Source: Epiperipatus broadwayi
Taxonomy: Eukaryota > Onychophora > Udeonychophora > Euonychophora > Peripatidae
Length of the DNA stretch: 64,000 bases
Assembly: GCA_028023455.1 (NCBI GenBank)
Contig: JAQFVV010012403.1
Span: 1,180,001-1,244,000 of the forward strand
Direction of reading: 5' to 3'
This document shows positions 48,155-58,640 of this stretch, piece after piece. The notes below the pieces were generated by a model. That model saw nothing but the letters and a program-made list of their open reading frames with translations, had not been told where the DNA came from and did not search any database. The translations under genes were made by a program, and so were the position numbers. Every line of letters starts with the position of its first letter. The first letter of the stretch is position 1.

Positions 48155-48550
48155 TTTTTAATAATGGCTGAAATGTTCCAAAATGTGAAATTCTGTGTTT
48201 GTTTACAAAAAACTGCAAGGAGAAAAGTTGTAATGCTTGAAACAGATTATAAGAAAGTTGATCATATAAAAAACAAGTTTATGAGTGATTTAATAGAAAT
48301 ATTAAATTTACCACATCTCTAAAAAGCATCGCAAGTAAAGCCCAAATTCAAAACAATGCTGATATTTTTTGATGCAATGGCATTTTTCTCTCACATTTAA
48401 TTCATAATGATCAGACATTTTATCTGCAAGTTCTGAAATATTTATATGATGTGGTAAAATGTAAACATTCTGTTTTGTGGCAAGGAAAACAATCCAAACT
48501 CCACCCCAACAAAGTGTCATCTCTCAAAGCCTTGAATATGAAATATTTTA
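48155..48550 (+). pseudogene. mariner-type transposase relic
   Basis: The frame from 48164 reads 'MAEMFQNVKFCVCLQKTA' then 'VMLETDYKK', matching the N-terminal helix-turn-helix of mariner proteins of the 'VKFCVKLGKSA..TLKMLQTAYG' type. After a large internal loss, 'SKAQIQNNADIFFDA' resembles the 'KSK.KTML..FFD' segment around the first catalytic Asp. Then 'YLYDVVKCKHSVLWQGKQ' with 'SKLHPNKVSSLKAL' (about 48436-48530) matches the 'L...V..KRP.LW ... LHHDNAP.H.S' segment; the HHDN box reads LHPN, so the second catalytic Asp is lost. Most of the middle is deleted. Nonfunctional. Confidence 0.55.
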
Positions 48551-49210
48551 ATTAAATTTAGCATGATCCAGCTAATCTATCAGCTACATTCACTCAATCT
48601 GATTTTTTTCTTAATCTCTCAAATGAAAAAAGTCTCATTTTTTTGTGAACTTAGAAATGGAGGTATTAAAATGTATCACTTTGCAAGGGTTTCTGGACTA
48701 CTCGACACGTGACAAACAGGTTTAAATTGGTGCATTGCATTAAGTAGACTATACTTTTAAATACCATTCAATTTACAACACCTAAAAATAAATATACAAT
48801 TTTTTTATTATAAAATTTCTATTATTTTTGGGTCTCTCCTTGTTTAGGACAAACCACTAGTTTTTTTAATCATAATGTTTCCAACGTTCATAAAGAATTG
48901 ATATTATTATCAAAATGATTGATATCAAAAGCATGTGTCAGCACTTTATTTATGCATTCTTAAATGGAATAATTTTTTTTTTTATAAATTTTATTCATTA
49001 GCTGAATTAAAAATTGATATTTTATAAACATGTAATTCATTGGTTAAATTTTATATCATTTTTGTTATAAAAACAGAAACATGTAATCAATAACAAATAT
49101 TATATGATTTTCGGTTTTCTTAGCTTTAATTAAATTCCATGATATTTATTGAAACAATACTTAGTTTATCTCATATTAATCACTGATAAATTAGGCTTAA
49201 ATAAGCAGTA
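48551..49210. other. AT-rich non-coding stretch
   Basis: Nothing recognisable. Confidence 0.45.
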
Positions 49211-49217
49211 AATTACC

Positions 49218-49330
49218 ATATTACTTCGAATATATGATGGTTTTTTTCCAAATTTGACCTTGTAAACAAGGGATGCATCTTAAATTCAAACCTAGTATTT
49301 TTAGTATCGTATTAGTGCAGATTTTTGCTT
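49218..49330 (+). repeat. End of a pogo/Tigger-like element
   Basis: 'TTACTTCGAATATATGATGG' then 'TTTTTTCCAAATTTGACC' and 'GCATCTTAAATTCAAA' match the terminal region of the pogo-like element at 52590-54545 (compare 52612-52680, and 54505-54530 in reverse). A solo end or MITE of that family. Confidence 0.5.
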
Positions 49331-49409
49331 TATGTTATACATACACATAGTATTTATACTATTCATAATTTAATATCTCATATAATTTCTAATGTATAGT
49401 TTACTAGTG

Positions 49410-49690
49410 TTTTCCTGAAGGTTTGTGATGATGGTGTTTTAGTTGTATTTATATCTTGGATTATTTACATCATCTAATATGAGTACTGAATGTCTTTAGA
49501 AAAATTTAACTTTATTTAAATATTCCAAGTACAATCAACTATTGGTAATAGCAGGTGTATACTATTATGAACAGTTGATTGTATTTGGAATATTTATATA
49601 AAGTTAATTTTTTTAAAGACATTCAATCCTTAATATTAGATGATGGAAATAGTTTGATATATAATCACAACTAAATTGAGCATGTTTTGA
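49410..49690. repeat. Foldback related to the 750-1110 repeats
   Basis: Left arm 49463-49552 ('CATCATCTAATATGAGTACT', 'CCAAGTACAATCAACT') mirrors right arm 49567-49651 ('AGTTGATTGTATTTGG', 'TTAGATGATGGAAATAG'). 49410-49530 is homologous to 750-860. Confidence 0.75.
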
Positions 49691-49734
49691 AATAAATATA
49701 TTATTTCTACTGACTACTGCCTTGTCACTGTATT

Positions 49735-49805
49735 TTATTTGATTAGAGCATTACCCTTAAATTCAGTACTCATGAGTCTAAAGATCATCAATTTAAGCCC
49801 ATGCT
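49735..49805 (+). repeat. Possible tRNA-like SINE relic
   Basis: 'TTGATTAGAGCATTACCC' is A-box-like and 'CATCAATTTAAGCCC' lies where a B box would be. Weak; no flanking repeats found. Confidence 0.3.
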
Positions 49806-49889
49806 ACTACATTTATTGGCCCTAGGTAAGCAATACCTGAGGAGAAGAATATCTCTTGAAATATTGTGATACATACTAACTTATGTATT

Positions 49890-49991
49890 TTTTTCTCATG
49901 TGTCATAGCATCATCTGGGAAGTGAACCCTCTAACCTGGGACAACTGCTTGTAAGACAGCTGTGCTGACCTCTTGCCCACCAATGCTTGAC
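49890..49991 (-). mobile_element. tRNA-derived SINE with 12-bp target-site duplication
   Basis: Second copy of the unit at 26076-26174. On the minus strand 'GGTGGGCAAGAGGTCAGC', 'GTCTTACAAGC' (anticodon-like TAC), 'GAGGGTTCACTTCCC', tail 'GATGCTATGACACATGAG', short A run. Exact direct repeats 'AACTTATGTATT' at 49878-49889 and 49992-50003. It differs from the first copy at several positions. Confidence 0.85.
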
Positions 49992-50047
49992 AACTTATGT
50001 ATTATTATTATTATTAATAGTTGTATGTAATTGAAAAGTTTAAAAAA

Positions 50048-50468
50048 AGTTATTTCAGTTATTATATAGTAGAGATGTCTGCCCATCCCCTGTACATGTA
50101 TTAAATGGATTATGTCCTGTACATGAGGGGTCAGATTGACTTTAGGTCAACATGGGTGTGACAAGAATCTCAGCCTCAGGGTGGCCTTTGAGCATTCCAT
50201 CATATGGATGGATGGTTGAAGAGGTAGAGTGGATTGAAACCTGTCCATTAAAGTATGCAGATTGGCTATCTTAATATATTTCTGAGCACTTTTTGCATAC
50301 ATGCATAGAGATGATAATCTGGACCAACTGATGATTACTGGTTTAGCATGAAATATTGGTGATTATTTATCTTTTCAACATTTATGTATTCAAGTGTATC
50401 AGTGATATGAGATAGATTGATGAGTGGTGGGTCATGCGAAAGTCTGTGCTCATATACCCTATAGATTA
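50048..50468 (+). repeat. FB-B solo element, long form
   Basis: Starts near 'TTCAGTTATTATATAGTAG' and includes an inner part absent from shorter copies: 'AGAGATGTCTGCCCATCC', 'TAGGTCAACATGGGTGTGA', 'CTCAGGGTGGCCTTTGAGC'. Then comes the common FB-B core and the end 'GTCTGTGCTCATATACCC'. Colinear with 57490-57915. About 420 bp, no ORF. Confidence 0.75.
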
Positions 50469-50469
50469 A

Positions 50470-51235
50470 AACTAGATTGTGGAAATAGTCAAATGTAGAT
50501 ACTTATAATTAGATAACTGTTCTATAATTATTATTCACTATTATATGCATATAATAAAATAGAGTATATGATGTTTTAACAACAAACGGTGTTTTCAGTT
50601 TTAGTGGAACTTCATGAAATTTGGTGCTGAGCATTATAAATATCATTATTCGTAATAAATCTGGAGGCAGCCATATAACCATTGTTATTAATATGCAAAA
50701 TGCACTAATTTACATATTTGAATAATGTGAAAGATGGATGCTGTTTTTTTCTTTTATTAATGATGTCATTTGCAATAAGCCATGCCAAATTTCCCTTTTC
50801 TGTCATCTTGCTTCACACAGACCAGATTAACATTTGCAAATTGAAACTATATCCAGATTCTGATTCATGATCTAGAAATATAGACATATGGATTGAATGT
50901 TTTTTGTCCTTTTAAAATATTTGTGCTATATTACTCTTGTTGAAATTTTGGTTGAGATTTTCCATAGTATTTGTTTTAAATTAAAATTTTTGTTAGGTAC
51001 AGTGTTTTTTCATTGTATCTGATGCTAACTAAATCTTTTATATGTATATATTTTCATATTGCACTTTCTATCGGCTTCATATCTGCATAATTAATAATTT
51101 CAGAGCTGAAAAATTTTAAGTTTACTAATTTATGTGTCATCAGAATTTGAGATTGTGTGTGTATAGTGTCTCTGATTTTTATTGATTTGATGCTCATTTT
51201 GTAGTTGAAAAAGTTTTTATTTCTCTTAATAAAAT
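50470..51235. other. AT-rich non-coding stretch
   Basis: Nothing recognisable. Confidence 0.45.
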
Positions 51236-52330
51236 TTTAGATTTCCAATGGCAACTTCATTTTCTCACTAGTCTGCAGAGATAATTCTGCACATAACTGT
51301 CTATACATATCTGTTATGATTTGTATTATTAATATTTTGTTTTCTATTTGAAAAAGTGTTAGTCTGTTAAAGATCCCAATACACCTGGGTCTCATTTTAT
51401 GCAGTAGATAGGTTCCACAGAAAACCCACATTAAAAAAAATTGCACAAAAATAGACTTAATTTACCTCGAAAAATGGGAATAGAGGTCTGTAATTTTCAA
51501 AATTCACATAAAAACAAAGCCACAAGGAAAAATTACTTTAAATTCACATTAAAAAAAAAGCAAATAAAGTATGACTAATAAAAATTTTCAAATATTTGAA
51601 AAATATTAATACAAGACAAACTTTTTTACATTTTTTATTAACTACAGTATTTAATTTTACATTTTTCATACATATTTTAATTATTACCACTAGCGTTCAT
51701 TTGTAAACTGATAAGAAATCAGATTCGATGTAATGGGATGTGATGTATTGTGGCTTCTCCTTAAACGAATTCAAGAATCTCTCAGCAATTATGCGCAGAG
51801 AAACCTGTTAAGCCACTTTATTTTTATTCATGATGTGATGTACAACTAGCACCACTTTCAGTATTATGCTGTGTTAATGGTTTTCTGTTTCTATATTAAA
51901 AAAATGAAATTGCAGTCAAAACAAAAAGATTATACATTATCATTAGAAAGATTATTTTCAGTTTATAAAATCTTCGTTTTTTATTTTAAAAATCTAAAAG
52001 ATTATTTATTTTAAAAGTTTACATTTTTTGAATATTTATTGTGATATTTTTATATGTAAGTATAAATCTATTATTATTATTTACTCATTAGTATAAATAC
52101 TGCTTCAGGCCATATTCACATTAGCTCCTAATATAATGTTATATTTTTGAAATAAAAAAAAGCATTTCAAGTCAAAATAAGTTATTAATAATTTTAATTT
52201 CTTGATATCTAATAAATATAGTGAAATATGAAAGATATTAAGAAGAAACATGAATGGATAACTTCAAAATCGCATTAAAATAATCCGCATAAAATGAGAC
52301 CCATGTGTAATTGGAAATCTCAAAGCCAAG
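51236..52330. repeat. Inverted pair of about 50-100-bp arms
   Basis: 'CACCTGGGTCTCATTTTATG' (51384) is mirrored by 'CATAAAATGAGACCCATGTG' (52288-52307), and 'GATTTCCAATGGC' (51239) by 'ATTGGAAATCTCAAAGCC' (52311-52328). The arms bracket about 850 bp of AT-rich DNA including the LINE tail at 51718-51825. Could be ends of a non-autonomous DNA element; uncertain. Confidence 0.45.
51718..51825 (-). repeat. 3' tail of the 22.7-25.8 kb LINE, or a SINE sharing it
   Basis: Nearly identical to 22667-22765: 'GGGATGTGATGTATTGTGGC', 'TTCTCCTTAAACGAA', 'TCTCAGCAATTATGC', 'AACCTGTTAAGCCACTTT'. Only about 100 bp of 3' end is present with the short ATGTG repeats at the terminus. It is either a severely 5'-truncated LINE or a SINE with a LINE-derived tail. 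Confidence 0.75.
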
Positions 52331-52585
52331 AATTCTTTATTCTATAGTATTCATTCTTAAATCTTGCTGTGATGTCATTATTAATACAGTTTAGGACATC
52401 AATGATAAAGTCAATCTTTCGTTTATTATATCTACTTTCCTCAATAAGATCTTTTATTATGTTGATTAATGTCTTGTGAGATACTGAGCTGTACAGCTCT
52501 GTAATATGAAATGAGACCAGTCCATACTTATTTTTAATTTTTGGTGGTTTTAATTGATTTAATGAAGTTGAAGGATGTCTTAATA
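52320..52585 (-). pseudogene. Possible Penelope-like reverse-transcriptase fragment
   Basis: A minus-strand frame reads 'YGLVSFHITELYSSVSHKTL', 'INIIKDLIEES' and 'INNDITARFKNEYYR'. The pattern matches RT motif A of Penelope-like elements (LVSFDIxxLYTNVP..E.L.II) followed by the FxFNNxxYKQ segment. The catalytic Asp of motif A is His here (FHIT), and the frame ends before the next motif. Only about 80 residues. Another RT family with an FDIxxLYxSVS motif remains possible. Confidence 0.45.
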
Positions 52586-53339
52586 CTGTATTATTTTGAC
52601 TATTCAGATGCACTTTTTTTCCAAATTTTAGACCCATAAAAGTGGAGTACATCTTAAATTCAAAACAAAAATTTTAACATTTTATTTCTGTGGTTCTTGA
52701 CTTTACACTATACATACACATAGTATTATGATTTATATTCCTGTATAGAATAGTGCATTAAATATTTTTATTAAATGTCAAAATTTTTTGGATTAATTTT
52801 GTAAATAACTTTATCTCTCTCTTAAATGGCTACTTTTAACATTATTTTACTGATTATCCTTATTTTATCAAGAAAACTGTATTGAATAACCTTTAGAATT
52901 TTTTACAGTTTCTACTATCTTCATTTTGAATTTTAAATGAATGTTTTAAAATCTCTTAAGGTTATTTTGTTAATTTTGCCATTATATTATTGAGAAAACT
53001 GTACTGAATGACCATTAGAATTTTTTTATAACTAATAAATAAGATTTAAAATTAAAGTTATAATAATGTGATAAAAAGCTACCTGCCAAGGTGCTGATTG
53101 GTTGTTTCTTGTTGTCCACTTCAAGAGAGTGTCTATCAATAATTTTGACAATTCCCAATGTTTTTCTTTTGAATTTCAAAGTAAAAACAAATGTTTTAGA
53201 ATTTTTTTTACACACATTAATTTTGTCCAGAAAATTTATGAAAATATTAATTATTTTAGAAGATAAGATTTTATTTAAAAAAATTACTTTTACTTGAAAG
53301 CAAATTGTCAAAGAAATTATACTATTTGGCTACAATTTA

Positions 53340-53550
53340 CTATATAATTGGATGACATTAAGCTTAAAGTAAAAAGAAAAAAACTGTGATCTGGTAATAA
53401 TACCTCCAGGTATGACTTCTAAACTCCAACCATTTGATGTGTCTGTTAACAAACCCTTTACAGATAGAATGAGAACCCATTATGAAGCCTGGTTAAATTG
53501 AGATCATCCTTTGATACCAACTGATAAAAATAAAATGAGCTTTTTGTTAT
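53340..53550 (+). pseudogene. pogo-like transposase, DDE C-terminal segment (part 1)
   Basis: Reads 'CDLVIIPPGMTSKLQPFDVS' then 'VNKPFTDRMRTHYEAWL' and 'HPLIPTDKNKMS'. This is the highly conserved end of the pogo/Tigger/jerky-type DDE domain (IPGGMTS.LQPLDVSVNKPFKD..R..YE.W). The third catalytic Asp position (in LDVSVNKPF) is retained as FDVS. A stop follows EAWLN. The reading then breaks at the inserted repeats and resumes at 54180. Confidence 0.8.
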
Positions 53551-53556
53551 ACAATA

Positions 53557-54178
53557 GCCAGTGGTCAGAATAAGAGTCATACATCACATGACCCTATCTC
53601 TTCTGCTTGTAAGTTATAAACAATGAGGATTTCCAATTCCTCTACAAGCTTTGTGATAAATGCTTAGTCAGAGACAGTAAAATATCTCCGTCAGGAATCT
53701 TTCCCCAAGCCCCTGACCATGGTTTCATGCTTTGGCACTCCTCAGAGAGGTGTCAGGGTAGGTTCAGACACTAGATCTAAAAATACCAACCCAATGCCAA
53801 GCACTTATCTAAAAGTTATCTATTGAGTGGAAAATCTAAAATTTTCAGACATCTACATGTCTTCAAACCCACCTATCCAACTCAAATAGCTATATGGGGC
53901 TGATATATCTTCAGCCATACCATATATTAGTAGTCTTAGCAATATAAAATTGCATAAAACTTATGACAGAGATTATAAATAGTCAAAATAAGAGTCATAC
54001 ATCACATGACTCTATCTCTTAAGCTTGTAAGTTATAAAGAATGAGGATTGCCAATTCCTCTACAAGCTTTGTGATAAATGCTTAGCCAGAGTCAGAACTT
54101 AAAATATCTCTGTCAGAAACCCCTCCCCAAACCCCTGACCATGATTTCGTGCTTTGGCACTCCTCAGAGAGGTGTCAA
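53557..54178 (+). repeat. Two direct copies of family D inserted in the pogo-like gene
   Basis: Copy 1 (53557-53965) and copy 2 (53972-54178) share 'AAGAGTCATACATCACATGA', 'CAATTCCTCTACAAGCTTTG' and 'GACCATG.TTTC.TGCTTTG'. Copy 2 stops at 'CAGAGAGGTGTCAATGGG', where copy 1 runs on ('GTGTCAGGGTAGGTTCAGAC'). They separate two parts of one transposase domain, so they entered after the transposon did. Confidence 0.75.
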
Positions 54179-54179
54179 T

Positions 54180-54367
54180 GGGTTTGCAATCTTGGAAAGA
54201 TATTCCTAAAACATTTATCAAAAAAATCTTTTTTAAAATGTTGCATTGATAACAATTTAAATGACGCTGATGATGATGTACCCTGGTGTAATAATGAAGA
54301 TGAGAATTCAAGTTCTGAAAGGGAAGATGTAGAAAGTAAAAGTGTATCTGAGGAAGATTCACAATAA
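54180..54367 (+). pseudogene. pogo-like transposase C-terminus (part 2)
   Basis: 'GLQSWKDIPKTFIKK' in one frame and then 'KSFLKCCIDNNLNDADDDVP' in the next correspond to the family's 'AW..IP...I.KSFKKCGISNALDGTEDD', so there is one frameshift near 54230. An acidic, Ser-rich tail follows ('NNEDENSSSEREDVESKSVS') with a stop at 54365-54367, as usual for these proteins. A TA-rich 3' untranslated stretch and the right terminus (about 54505-54545) come next. Confidence 0.8.
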
Positions 54368-54545
54368 ATTAGGTGTGCTTATTGTATTTTATATCAGTTT
54401 CTATTTAAGTAAATAAAAATATTTATTTTTCCATGAAATTGTTTTACCCCCTCCCCTCAATTTTCCAAGCTTAAAATCATACATCATCTTCAATTCAGGA
54501 GTGTCTTATATTTGAAGTATACTGGAAATATTGTTACTGAAGCAA

Positions 54546-55290
54546 AATTATTGTTATAGACAATGCAAAAGCACTCATTGCTTTATAACAGTATGATCCT
54601 ATGAAGCTTAGGAGATAATTTGCTTTGTGTTGTTTTTACTGTTTAAAATATTCTTGATGGTATTGTGATGGATATGATTTTGTAAGCTTTGTTGATGTGT
54701 TTTGTTAACACTGAATTAATTATCTTTCATTGTGTATATATTATATAATGCAATCCTTCCAAATTTCTATTTTTCCATTTGTGTTACAAAGTACGTTTGG
54801 TCCAATAGCACTAACTTGTAACCCTTGTCCTTTTTTAAGCATATTATTTTATTTTCTGCTGTTAATCCCTTAAAATTTTTTAATCGTATTGTCCAGTTGT
54901 TAGTAGCTGATTTGTTAGGTAGTTCTGGGTATATGTGTCATTTCTTTGAATCCTGTATCTTTATTTGTCATATTCTTGTATGCTGCTTAGAAGTAGGTGG
55001 TTGTTTCTAAGTGTGACTTGTACCACTGTGAATTTGGACCATATTCTAACATTGTTTAAGATGCCTTCAAAATATTAACAATGTTTTCCATTGAGTTGTC
55101 ATTTATGTACTCACATTATTTGTTCATACCAAAATTCTAATTCCTTAATGTATTTGGTGCTTTTTGCAATATAAAGATATATCTTAGCGGTACGTTATAA
55201 TATTGCATTAACCTTCTTTACTTAAGGCAAAAAATTTACATTCTTTTATTCTATATTTCAACAAGTGAATTTTGCTGTATATAGTTATTT
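54546..55290. other. AT-rich non-coding stretch
   Basis: No gene recognised; open frame 54825-55010 carries no motif. Confidence 0.45.
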
Positions 55291-55295
55291 TTTTA

Positions 55296-56200
55296 TCACT
55301 AAACATCACACAATCACCACTTCTTATGCTTACATAATCTGTTTACACAGAGACTAAACACCCTACAATAGTACCAGCAGTACAAGCCAGAGAAATCAAT
55401 GAATGCAAGAAGGTTTGTGCATAAAATCCCTAATTAATGCCTAGCTTGTGGCTTTCAGTAGTGAGGAGCCTTGGATCGGAGAGCAATGCACCTAGATCTT
55501 AGGATATAAAGCAACCCTCCAGCAGCCATTTTTTACCTTTTTAGCTAACTATAAAGCTTTGAGTGCAAAATAAAAACACACTGATGTTTTTAATTCAAGC
55601 TCATTAGTTTGTATAGATCTGAACTCCACTCAGTATCCATACTTTTTGGTGTTTTGATTTCTTTAATAATGACAGTTCCCATAATCCTGTTGAGAAATAT
55701 TGGTTTTAAACCACGAAACATCACATGATCATCATTTCTTATGCTTGCACAAGATGTTTACACAGAGGTTAAACTCTCCACACATTAGTGCCACCAGTCC
55801 AACCCTGCCCAATATGGTTATGATGACTATAGTTATTAAAGAACCAAAGACACCAAAAAGTATGGATGATGATCTGAGTTCAGATCTATGCAACCATACA
55901 AGCTAATGAGCTTGAATTAAAAACATTATTGTGTTTTAATTTTGAACTCAAAGCTTTATAGTTATCTAATAAGATGAAAGGTGGCTGCTGGAAGGTTGCA
56001 TTCGATTCTAAAATCTAGGGGCAATGCTCTCAGATCCAAAGCTCCTCACTGATGAAAGCAACAAGCTAGAAACTAGTCTGAAGATATTGTATGAGTAGGC
56101 ACTAGATAGGGATTTTATGCACAAACCTTCTTGCATCCATTGATTACTCTTGCTTGCACTGGTGCTCTACTGGCTGGAGAGTTTAGCCTCTGTGTTTTTT
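55296..56200. repeat. FB-A compound foldback
   Basis: A full forward unit (55296-55700) is followed by a second forward terminus (55711-55796, 'AACATCACATGATCATCATT', 'AGGTTAAACTCTCCACAC'), then by the body in reverse (55810-56200, 'AGAACCAAAGACACCAAAA', 'GCTCCTCACTGATGAAAGC', 'GGAGAGTTTAGCCTCTG'). The two bodies would pair over about 350 bp. Non-coding. Confidence 0.8.
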
Positions 56201-56383
56201 TCATGTTGGTGGATTGAACAACCTAATTTTATATAGCAGTAGTTTGGAAAGATCTTTAGAAATGATATTCATTCCAGCAGCCTTACAATCTATTTGCAAA
56301 TGTCCAATGCTATATTGAATTCTTATCAATTTTTTATAATAAAGCTAGTATTGCTCAAAGCTGAATTGATTTATAAATATATC

Positions 56384-56855
56384 ATGCCTATTCAACACCA
56401 AGAATCTTCAATCTGCTGTCAGGACAACTCATTATTAATGAAAAATGTGGTTTACCCAACTTTCTTTATTATCTAATATGATTATATAGATATCAAAGGT
56501 TATCACTGAAACAAACTAGTCTTTTTAATTGTTAAAAGTTTAAATAAAGCCCATTAAACAGGCAAATAAAAACAATCTACCTTTGTCAATATTAGCTTTA
56601 TAAACGGCAGTTTAAGTGCAATTTAAAATGATTATTTGTTAGTCTGCTTTCAAAACAGGTCTTATTTGCATGTTTAATGGGCATTATTTAAACATTTAAA
56701 AATTAAAAATCTCAGCCTATTTCAGTCAAGTGTCAATATTTAGTATCTATTAATCATCTTAGCTGTAGAAAAAGGTGGATAACACACTCTTTTCATTAAT
56801 AAATAGTTCCCTTGATAGAAGATTGAAGATACTTGGTGTTAAATAGGCATGGGCT
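56384..56855. repeat. Nested palindrome
   Basis: Outer arms: 'CATGCCTATTCAACACCAAG' with 'AATCTTCAATCTGCTGTC' (56384-56420) against 'GATTGAAGATACTTGGTGTT' and 'AAATAGGCATG' (56821-56851). Inner arms: 'AAATAAAGCCCATTAAACAG' (56541) against 'CATGTTTAATGGGCATTATT' (56670). Two nested inverted-repeat layers with a common axis near 56620. Confidence 0.75.
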
Positions 56856-56914
56856 GCTTTTATTTATTTATAAAAATTTAGGGATACAAACCTGAACAAC
56901 CAATTGAATAAAGA

Positions 56915-56980
56915 CTCCATGGTGAGAGATAATGCATTCACCTACCATGCTAATGATTTCTGGTTCAAATTCAAGTCAAG
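56915..56980 (+). repeat. tRNA-like SINE relic
   Basis: 'ATGGTGAGAGATAATGCATT' (A-box-like) and 'TTCTGGTTCAAATTCAAG' (B-box-like) are spaced about 35 nt apart with 'CACCTACCATGC' between them. The pattern fits a decayed tRNA-derived SINE head. No target duplication found. Confidence 0.45.
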
Positions 56981-56984
56981 TGTA

Positions 56985-57488
56985 ATGATTAGAATGTTTT
57001 AGGCAGCTAGTGCTTTGCCATCCCAGTTAAGTCTCATTATTGGTGATAAATGGAAATTTAGCTATCTTTTTTTTTAATTTTCACTACCAGGTATTTCCTT
57101 CTCTTTCACTGACCTGTTAAGAGGTTTAATAAAGAAGCCTTCATCGTTTAATGGGTTATTTACTAGAAAGATTTCTCATTTTTTTTGCAACTCATTGAAT
57201 TTACTGTTATTATTATTGAATTGCTCTAAGTGGGTTGGTGGCCCTGGAACTCAAGATCTATATATCCTAGTTTATTCATGCACTTCTGATTCTTAAACTG
57301 AGCAATAAAACATTTGATATGTGTGGTTTCATCAATGGTAGTGTGCAAGTTTTTGGAAGTCAAGATCTGTGGACCATATCCCATTTTATTACCACAGCTC
57401 GACCTATTTATGAACTCCAGAGTGATAAACTTTTCATTTCTGAATTTCTTACATCCTCAATCTTAAGCAATTTTTTATATATAATAAG
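56985..57488. other. Non-coding stretch
   Basis: No gene recognised. 57060-57450 is less AT-rich than average and may be decayed transposon coding DNA, but no motif could be read. Confidence 0.4.
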
Positions 57489-57489
57489 C

Positions 57490-57915
57490 CTTTATTTCAG
57501 TTATTACATAGTAGAGATGTCTGCCCATCCCTTGTATATGTATTAAATGGATTGCGTTCTGTACATGATGGATCAGATTGAATTTAGATCAACATGGGTG
57601 TGATGAGAATCTTGGCCTCAGGGTGGCCTTTGAGCGTTCCATCATCAGATTTTCAATTGGATGGACGGGCGAAGAGTTGGAATGTGGAGTAGATTAAAAC
57701 CTGTCCATTAAAGTATGAAGATGGGCTATCTTAACATATATCTGAGTACTTATTGCATATATATGTAGAGATGATTATCTGGACCAAGCATGAAATAGTA
57801 TATTGGTGATTATTTATCTTTTCAATATATATGTGTTCAAGTATATCAGTGCTATGAAATAGCATGCAGAGTGGTGGGCCGTATGAAAGTCTGTGCTCAT
57901 ATATCCTATATATTA
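57490..57915 (+). repeat. FB-B solo element, long form
   Basis: Colinear with 50048-50468 over its whole length: 'TAGAGATGTCTGCCCATCCC', 'GATCAACATGGGTGTGATGA', 'CAGGGTGGCCTTTGAGCGTT', core 'GATTATTTATCTTTTCAA' and end 'GTCTGTGCTCATATATCC'. Confidence 0.75.
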
Positions 57916-58635
57916 TTTATACTTATTGTGTACATTTTTTATGAATTTTTATTACTAACTTTAAAAAGAATGAAATAAAAATAGCCGCGAAGATTATCAA
58001 TGAGAAGTACTTAACATTCCTTACGACTGTTATGACATTTGAAAACAATTTTCTTAACTCAATCAACATGATAAGACTTTTATTAAAAAGGAAGGAGGCT
58101 TTAATGTTAATTAATCTGTTTAATGAAGGAATAAAAATAGATTCAATTTTCCAGTAGATTTATAAAAGAATGTACTCAATATAGATTTAATAACACAGAA
58201 CAGCGGTAGTAATCATTAAACATGTTACTTTAAAAAATATACAGAAGGTGAGGTTTTACAAAAATAGATTTTAACTAAATTACCGCTATCGTTTTGGTTA
58301 ACTTTAAAATGTCAGAGCTAATCAGCAATAGTAAAATTGTCAGTTTGTAAAAGACTAAAAACACAGAATTTTGAGAGATTTTTTTTTTCATATATACTAT
58401 TTGTTACCTTGGCTTTTCATCACAAAAATATTCGAAATATTTTATTATACTGTTTCTACGCCCTTTATCTTCATGAATTTCTTCCTTTGTCTATTTTTTA
58501 TATCTTGTTTTAAACTGACTGTCCATACATCCTGGTTTTCCTGAGTTTGTCTCGATGTCCCGATATATTCTTTCGGGATAATTAATTATTCCAGTTTTTT
58601 TGACCACTCACTTTTATTTCTACTTTCATTTTTAT
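57916..58635. other. AT-rich non-coding stretch
   Basis: Nothing recognisable. Confidence 0.5.
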
Positions 58636-58640
58636 TTTTT

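Larger units (their letters stand above)
52590..54545 (+). mobile_element. pogo/Tigger-like DNA transposon, split by nested repeats
   Basis: The left end 'AGATGCACTTTTTTTCCAAA' with 'GGAGTACATCTTAAATTCAA' and the right end 'CAGGAGTGTCTTATATTTGA' carry the (reverse) TCTTAAATTC/TCTTATATT-type termini of pogo-like elements, compare 49218-49330. Between them are a non-coding left part with an internal 40-bp repeat ('GAAAACTGTATTGAATAACC' at 52871, variant at 52991), a C-terminal transposase relic (53340-53550 and 54180-54367) and an insertion of two family D repeats (53557-54178). The N-terminal DNA-binding part and the first two catalytic Asp segments were not found, so it is deleted internally. 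Confidence 0.7.

Noticed and set aside
53015-53311. 98-codon minus-strand frame within the pogo-like element
   Set aside because: Lies in the non-coding left part of the element, opposite to the transposase, with no motif.
54099-54362. 87-codon minus-strand frame
   Set aside because: Antisense of the acidic pogo transposase tail and the family D repeat.
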